Positions 44,901 through 53,900 of a DNA stretch of 60,000 nt are shown here, piece after piece; within the stretch, counting starts at the first letter, position 1, and each line of letters begins with the position of its first letter. Source of the stretch: Antedon mediterranea. Lineage: Eukaryota > Echinodermata > Crinoidea > Comatulida > Antedonidae. A program made the translations under genes and the position numbers. The stretch covers positions 29,998,001 to 30,058,000 of the forward strand of contig NC_092674.1 of NCBI RefSeq assembly GCF_964355755.1, given 5' to 3'. Below the pieces are notes generated by a model. The model was given only the letters and a program-made list of their open reading frames with translations, was not told where the DNA came from and searched no databases.

Positions 44901-47900
44901 AAAGTTTGATTTTATTCATCTCTAATATTGATGTTTTAGGGGACAATGCAAATTTTAAGTATGCCATTTGGAATTAGATTTTATAATTTAATAAAATATT
45001 ATTTCTCACATTTTGTTACAATGTATAAAGTTGCATTTGAAATTAGATTTTGTAATTTAATTGAATGCGTGTACATGTTCATTCCATTGTGTCCATATCA
45101 GAGATAATTTAAATACATTTGATTTGATTTAATCTTTTGTACCATTAAATTATAATTACAAGTTAGTAGTTACATGTTCATTGTTGTGTATTCCTTGACC
45201 CAAATCACATACAGTTTGAGTGACATCAGATTTGATTAAATGTTATTTTTTATTATGTGGTGTAACAATACTGTGGTAACCAACTAAAGCATTTTGATTT
45301 TTTTATAAGGAATAGTAGTTTAATTGTATAATTATATAGTTGGCCTAATTTATTTTTATTAGTTTTTATCATCGTGCTTTCAGAAATTCATATAGATACA
45401 CACATCATAAAGTTTAATTAAATTTAATTGCGTCACAGCATGCATTACAGTCCTTCACCCCTGATAGTACTAATACCTAACTTGCTCTTGTCTTATTTTA
45501 AAATCAACATAACAGGTGAAGATTATTTTAAAACTTTCACTAACAAATGTTTATTATGTTCAACATCACACTTTAGCGCTTCTTTTAAACACAATTTGAT
45601 TTGATTTATAAATTTTATTTAATTTCATAAAAATGGCAGACAAAAACAATGAAAAAAAATATACAGGAAACAAAAAAAGCATTAAGAAATAGAAATGCTA
45701 AGAATAAATCATGAGTGTCCTTTCTGTATTGGTTGTATCTTAATTTATAAGACTAAAACATGACATGAAAGTTGTGTGATACTGTATCACATGTTCCAAC
45801 AGGATATTGTCACATGGTCAATTAAGAATTTGCCTATACTGTATTTAATAGAGGATTCATTTAAGCTCTGTCTACACTATCAATACGTTATATGACAAAA
45901 AATGTGATGTGCCCATATATGGACATGATGATGTCATATTAAAGCATGTCACTACCATATTTGGGTACGTCACACTGGCAAGTTTGATAGTGTAGACAGA
46001 GCTTAATTTTTACTGCATCACTAGTGCTGTCTGCCCCTGATTCAAACATGGTAGTCAATCATTTGTTGATTAGGAGACATTTTGTTTCATGGTCTTGTGT
46101 TAAAATTCAGTAAGAGTCAGTTTTTCCCTACATCTATAACAACACAAGTCTTTTAGCTGTATTTTGTATTACTTTCAGATTAGTATTAATATTACATGTA
46201 TTTATCATTTTACCCAGTGTATCCCAAACAATTAGTTTTCATTGAGGCCCTGAATTTTATATTACACAAACACAGAAACTCCTGCTACTTCTATGTCTTT
46301 ACTTTCTCTTTCTAAGGACCTTTCATCCAAATCTCCTATATTAAAGGATAAATCAATAGCATAGATAAACCAGTTTTTGTATAGTGCATGATATTGTGTT
46401 TAAGAGGGAACATTAAAATCTATGTTCCATTTAATGTTCTAACAAAACACCTCAAATTCATTAGCTATTTAATTCATGTTAACCCACTTAATGCAGATTT
46501 TATTGCTAGAATATTTTAAAGCAGTTTTTATGAATAAAACAAAGATAATAAATATGTCTGAAGTGTATTAATCTTAAGCTCTGTCTGCACTATCAAACTT
46601 TATGTGACAAAAAATGTGATATGTAGTGATAATGTCACCATATTTGGGCACATCACTCCCATATTTGGGCATATTACTACCATATTTAAGAAGAAATTCA
46701 AGGAATGTACACATTAAAACCAATGTTCGATAATTCATAATTCATTCATAACACCTCTGAGAAACAGGAAAACAATGTTAGCAAACAAGAACATGATTTA
46801 TGTATTACACTTTGACATTCTGTCAAGAAACTTGAAAACAAATGTTTCTATTTGTAATGTCTTTCACATCCATTTCATTTCCTTTTTTAAAGATGAATTG
46901 TCCCCCCAAAACATGAAAAATGAAGATTAATAAAATCAGATTCTGAATAGGGCATTTTGTAGTTTTAAGAAAGTTAATCACTTAAAAAAAAAATGTTCAG
47001 AAAAGACAAACAGTTAAATTCTACCTAAAACCCATTAGCTGGCAGCCAATTTGACTATGTTTTGCTTTAAATTTCTTTCATTTTTTAAACATACATTTTA
47101 ACATTTTCCCCTAAATTTTTTTTTTGGTTAGTTTTTCTGGTAAATAATTCTTTTTTCAATACAATTTTTGGTCAAAGTGAATAACTATTATGGAACATCA
47201 AAATGACATTCAACAACATTTGAAAAAAAAAATTGTCAGGGGGACAATATATCTTGAACATTTTTGTGTGTTAATTTTAAATCCTTCATTTCAAATCTAA
47301 ATAAACCTAAATATCTAAAAATGTTTTTTAATATCACCATTTGTTGTGCCAAAGGGAGATTTTTACGATCAATCAATATTGAGTATACTATGCAGACAGA
47401 ATGAGTAGCCAGATCTCCTACTGTGTAGTATTATAAACAAATTAATTAATATAATGGCCTTACAATAATTGTAATACCGCCTTACTGGTGGTACATACAT
47501 ATTTTTTATAAAAGAAACTACTATACAGTAGCAGACAAATTGTTTAAAACAAATTGATATATTACAAAGTGCAATTAACTGTAATACCAACCACCTTTCT
47601 GGTACATACATTTACGGTAATATAGATATTGTTGTACACAAAACTCAAATCAAATTTTGTATTAATAAGTGCTATTAATTGTAATACCATCTTATTGGTA
47701 CATACAGTACATTTAATATATATATATATATATATTTGTTATAAAAGAAACTAAGGCAGACAAATAGAAAAAAAAGATATATTATCTTATAATATATTAT
47801 AAGTTCTAAATATTAATCCAGTGGCAAATTACTGACAAAAAATGACAATGCTGTGGGTATCACTCAGTGGCTGGAACTCAATGGAAATAACAAATAAAAT

Positions 47901-50900
47901 AAACACTGTAAAAAAATGACAATGCTGTGTATAATAATATATTTGATTATTAATATACTTTACTGTCTGTAACAGCAGTGTAATGACCAGCCAATGATGA
48001 TAAACTGATTTTCAATTAAAAGTACAATAAGTCTCAGATATTAGATACATAATTTAAATAATAGATTATTATTACACAAACTAAAAACTGTTCCTTTTCC
48101 TATTATTAGATGAGAAGAAAGTAATTCCTTCGAGTCCACTGATCTCTTTTGGCTATTGACTATTAAATTGATATGAGATGATAATAAATAGCTTGATGTT
48201 CAATTAACTGGACAATTGGATCTTTGCTATTCCCCTGGACCTGACAACTGATTGCTTTTTTTTCTTGTTTTGTTTAAGCAACTAATTGTCCTGATTGATA
48301 GTGAATAAATTGAGCACTCGCACCAACACTATTCCCTAGGACGCTATCAATATAAGCTTATTCAAAACAAGGTATCCATTTTGTTTAGTTTAATAGTTTT
48401 CAATTTCAGCAATTTTACTTTTATGATACCTCTATGGGAAATAGTGATACCTTTCTTTGTTATAGTTACCATCCAGTTATCAAAACTTATTCAAACTTAA
48501 TTTAAAAAACCCTCCTAAATTAACAAGAATTCTGCTTTCTTAAATAATTTTCTTAATAAAATGAACTTATATTTATGATTATTATTATTTCAAAAAGATT
48601 TTAGATTTTTTTAATTAAATCATGGAAGTAAAACAAATTATCCTCCTTGTCAATAAAAATTAATTTTGATGATCAATTTATGACATATTATGGCAATTTA
48701 AATCAATCAAGCCTACATGATGTACCTGCACACGACTACGTTCCCTTGGGTCTAACAAGTCACCCGTCCCCTGACTTTATGACAAGTATATTATACCCAT
48801 TCTCCAGCAACTCAAGGCCTAGCCTAATAATTTGCATTCAAATGCCAAGTTTATGCTTATTCAACACCTGCTAAAAGTCCTTCTTTATGAGTACTTCATC
48901 TTTATTGTTTGATGTCAAAGAAGCATCATAATCTAATACATGTTTCCAATTTATGGCAATAAAACTTAAAGTATTTGATACAGCCTAAGATCGGTGCTAA
49001 TGCTTAAATACTAAGTAAATGATGCTGAGCTTATGAGGCAGAGCTGCTTATGACATGGCCTAGACTACCCCATGGGTGATATCATCTCCTAGTCTCTGAT
49101 CACTTGCCAAAGCTTACTGCATCCCAAGAGGATGCCACCAGCTTTCACTAATCCTACCAAAGCTCTATAAACGTGTTGTAGAATCAATTAAATATCATAG
49201 TTCTTCTACTCAATGTTTTTCTTCAATGCGATCTCCATAAAATTTTGTTTTAGTAGTCATATCTGGCAGACTATCTCGGATCAAAACAGTTTACACTGTT
49301 TTATTCTTGTATTTACTTTTAAAGCTATTAAAAAACATAGACTCATAGTAATAAAACTCTTTTTATATTCTATCAATGTTCAATATAATCTGTCATATTG
49401 ATAGTTGATGTCATTTACTTAGTTTGTCTTAAGGGAAATAGAAGCAAGCTAGCATTCCTAAATGCTAATTTTCTCATTGTAACAGCATAATTGAGTTGAA
49501 CCATGATTGATGGCACAATTCAATAGAAAGTGGAGTAATTTGATATTAATAGTTGTTTTTTGGGTAATAATAATAATAATAATAATAATAATGATTTAAA
49601 TATACTCCCTTGAGTTGACTTATTTCTATTTTAGTTTTTTTTTCATTCAATTATTTGTTACTACATTGGCTCTTTTTTTATAAGCTCACCCTTGAGTTGT
49701 CTTATTTCCATATTGTATAAGACCATCTTGAGTATTACCCTACCCTGTTTATAAGCCCATCTGTGCCTATGCCCACTTGGGTCTAAGCCCACCCTGACCC
49801 AAAGTATTTTTTATGAAGAGTAATACACACGTGTGGGTATTATCGAATATAGCCCTATCCCTATGAATGATAAAGGTCTTTTTCGTCCATATCTTTAATT
49901 TTTTAATAAGTTATAAATTGAGACTTTTTTTTTACTAATTTCATCTGATGTATATTTGCATAACTTGTATTTTTATGAGGTTAAATTATAGATTAACTAA
50001 AAACGAGGAATTATGCTGAACCTAAGGTAAATAACATAAACATTACTGTTATAATATAACAGTTAAAATCTGAGGTCAGATTGCATAATATAGTTTAATT
50101 CTCACAATTAAATAGTACATGCCTCATGTGAACTTTACAAATCAAATTCAATTAATATGAAATACAAATAATGTTTTTTATTGTCACCTAATATTCCATA
50201 ATGAAAAATGTCGTAAAATTAAATTACAATAAATAATGTTGGGGCAAAGAACTGTTGTTAACATAATTTTACTTGTTTCCATCTGTTGTTTGTCCCATGG
50301 TTGTGTTCAAACCAAATACTGTAAAAAAATATGTTATTTTTATGTCTGGGATTTGACTTTTGTTAAGGTACTTTATTTAGATATTTTTTCGACTAAAAAA
50401 TAATTAAAGCAAAAACAACTGTTCCACATTGCATAGTAAACATTTTTAGTACACATTCAAATTACTTTTTTCCAGTATTTATTTTTATGGAATAAAACCA
50501 ATGTTTTTAATAAATAGTGAGGGATAAATATAACGAGACTCTAAAATATGATGGATGTATACAACCAATGTTTTTAATAAATAGTGAGGGATAAATATAA
50601 CGAGACTCTAAAATATGATGGATGTATACAACCAATTTTTTTTTAAAGAAAAGGAAAACAGTATATGATAATTATAATGAGGCTCTAAAATATGGTGATG
50701 TAAAAGTAACACATTTTTTTGCAATTAAATAAAACTACTGTTCACTCAGTGTTGTCATATTAGCCCTGGGTTGTGAAGGTATACATTGTTATACAATACA
50801 GAGGTTATATAGAACATTGTTTGAGTGGGGAAGGAGGATCGTCTCGATCAAAACGCACAGTGGTTTTAAAAAACCTTCATATCTGCTGGTGTTTAAATTG

Positions 50901-53900
50901 TTATACACTGGTTTAAAAGTAGTTAGTTAAGTAGTTACCATAGAAATGATTGTAATACTGTACTTTTGTATTTTGGGGTTTTTTCAGTTCAGTAGTTAAA
51001 ATCGTTTTATTCTTGCATTTTTTTATTTATATATTACATTTACAATTTTATTTACATAATAAATTGTAAACTTTATCATGATGTTGAAAATGCTGCCATG
51101 ACAATACACGTTGATGTAACATAAAAGACCAGCCCTGTGGTAGCATGTTGCTCTGGGTTCAACCGCATGCAACCATGTGAAACAATCACACTATTCAACA
51201 TTTTCTTATCAAAATATTAATTTATTTCTTTTTTATTGCCTTGTTCATTTATTGCGTAGGGTGGCCTTAGGTAAACTTATAAGGAATGTAGTTTGATGGG
51301 GTGAAAGGTCAGCTTTAATGTGTTCTACTTTGATCTCTTTAAATGAATGCTTTTGTTTGATTTAAAAAAAAAACAAATAATCTACAGCTATGTGATTGAT
51401 TGAAAAGATGCATTTTAATTGATTAATATCATTGATTGATTATCATTGATTGATTATCATTGATTATCATTGATTGATTATCATTGATTTTTATTGACTG
51501 ATTATCATTAATTATCATTGATTGATTGATTGATTATCATTGATTGATTATTATTGATTGATTATCATTGATTGATTATTATTGACTGATTACTTTATTG
51601 ATTATCATTGATTGATCAGTCACCATGTTGACTAATTAACTATTACCTCTTCCACCAATTTGTAATATTGATTTTATTTATGAATTGGTTTCTATATAAA
51701 TTATTTGACAACTTTTAATATAGATGCATTTGAGCAGCGAACAGCTTGAAAGCTTGGAAGCTTACAACAGACGAATGATGGATAAACGGCAGGCTGACAT
51801 GCAGGCTGAAATGCAAAAGGTCATAGGTCAATCAAATGAGAAGGTAATGCTTTCTGTACTATTGAATTTTGTATAAAAGAAGCAAAAAGAAATTGACTTT
51901 ATTTAAAAGTATAACTTCTATTAGTATTTACATCAGATATTTTCATTGTAAAGTTAATGTTTTAGTATTATGTAAAATAATATTTGATAATATAATAAAT
52001 AATATATCTGTAATAGTAGAAATGTTTCTCTAATTGTGTGCTTTAGGTCCATAAATTCTATTATTTTGTTATTTCTGAATTGTTCTGCTTTTATCTTTTT
52101 CATTTTCACCTTCTTTACTCAACTATTCTGTTCTTATTCCTTTCTACTATCTATCTTTTTTTTTTCTTTGTTCAAACTTGTACTTTTTAATACATTATTA
52201 AAATTAAACAAATAAACTTTGATAAAAACACCAAATTCGTATTAATATTATGTTACAACAACGTTTGATTTCATCAATTAATTTGACAATCAAAAAGATA
52301 TTAAACACTCAATTCGCAACAAACAGGTGGATTTATAGATCAAAAACACCTGTAATTGATATTACGATGTGCATTTATTGTTAAAAACTTTGATTGTGCA
52401 CTTTATAAATCACAGAGTTCAAAACGCCTCGTAACACCATTATTGAAAGTCAGACTGGTTGACTACAACCTCTGCGAACGGAGCCTAGCAACAAATGTTA
52501 TGTTCACAGTGTGGCGCCCATCTGAAGAAGTTGTTAATCTTTTGAAGGAAGGTCATAGGTTAAAGGTCTTCAATGTCAGTGCGTCAGTTGGATGGTAAGA
52601 AGTTAAGCACAATACTAATATTTAAATGTTAAAAGCACTGTATATTGTGTGTACATAATGTATGAGAATGAGAGTGTATTTATTTCTTTAGAACTAATCT
52701 TTTTTCCAAGTAAAGCCAAAGCTTCTACATTAAGCTCTGTCTACACTATCAAACTTTATATGACAAAAAAATGTGATGTGCCCATATATAGAAATGTTGA
52801 TGTCATATCACTACCAAACATGTTGGATAGTGTAGACAGAGATTTAGTTAAGTCTAATGTAAATATCAAATACCCAAACTTTTTATATAGGTCAAAAGAT
52901 GGATCAAATCCAGTGCAGCTTGCCTCTACAAGATCTACTCGCTACAACATCTTGCCTACAAGCCCAGGTGTTTTAGACATAGTCTACTCACCACGTGTAG
53001 TCAATGATTTCTGTGATGTAGGCAACGTGTGTTTCCAGCCTGACTACCAGGAAATGAATGTTGTAGGCCTAGTGTTGTTTGTCACACCGTACAGCGGTAA
53101 CAGGTAATACTATTTGGTTACCACAGGTTGGATATCTGAAAGTAATAATAGTATTACTATCATAGACTATTATTAAACTTTTCCAAATTTGATTTATTTT
53201 GATACCAAGCACAGATAAAAACAAGAAAATGGCACTCATACGTGGTACCAGGGATAAGCCCTTTAAATCCCCAGATAATCCCGGATAATCTAAAGACATT
53301 TTTTTTAGAGACAATATCACTGTTTAACTCTTACTTTTATAGTTATTTAAGTTACTGGTTTTCAACTGACGAACCACTAGCTTTAATTTTTAAGGCTTTC
53401 TCATGATAGTTCATTTTTTGTTTTAGTTCTCGACCACAAACTGTTTACTTATCTGACAAGGATGTTAATATTTTAGCACTGAAATTTTGGGGAGGAATGA
53501 AGGTAAGTTTGTTTGTATTTTTTATAAGTAAGTTTATATAAGTATAAGTAAGTTTATATAAGTATAAGTTTATATAATTAAGTTTATATAAGTATAAGTT
53601 TATATAAGTAAGTTTATATAAGTATAAGTTTATATAAGTAAGTTTATAGAAGTTTAAGTTTATATAAGTAAGTTTAGCTATAGAAACCGGAACATGTATA
53701 ATATAATTGTAGAATAACCCTGAATATACATAGTTATAGAATATGTATAGAATTCTAGCTTCTTTACTGTATCTCCAAGCTAGAACAAAATACTGACATA
53801 CCTATGCAAGATTATTATAGACTTATCATATTTTTAATGTATTCTCTCTGTAAATATCACATATAGTATATCTAGAAGTAAGAGCCAAATATGAATACAA

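Larger units (their letters stand above)
44786..51723 (+). other. 7 kb remainder of the largest BRCA2 intron
   Basis: I see no exon of any gene here. It holds family A MITEs (45863-46004 and a half copy at 46575-46690), the second family D MITE, a three-copy 110-base repeat, a duplicated 76-base block, an ATA run at 49569-49592 and an ATTGATTG-rich stretch before the next exon. Confidence 0.6.

Noticed and set aside
48647-48874. 75-residue plus-strand open frame in the large BRCA2 intron
   Set aside because: It has no splice signals in phase with BRCA2 and no recognisable domain; a chance frame is likelier.
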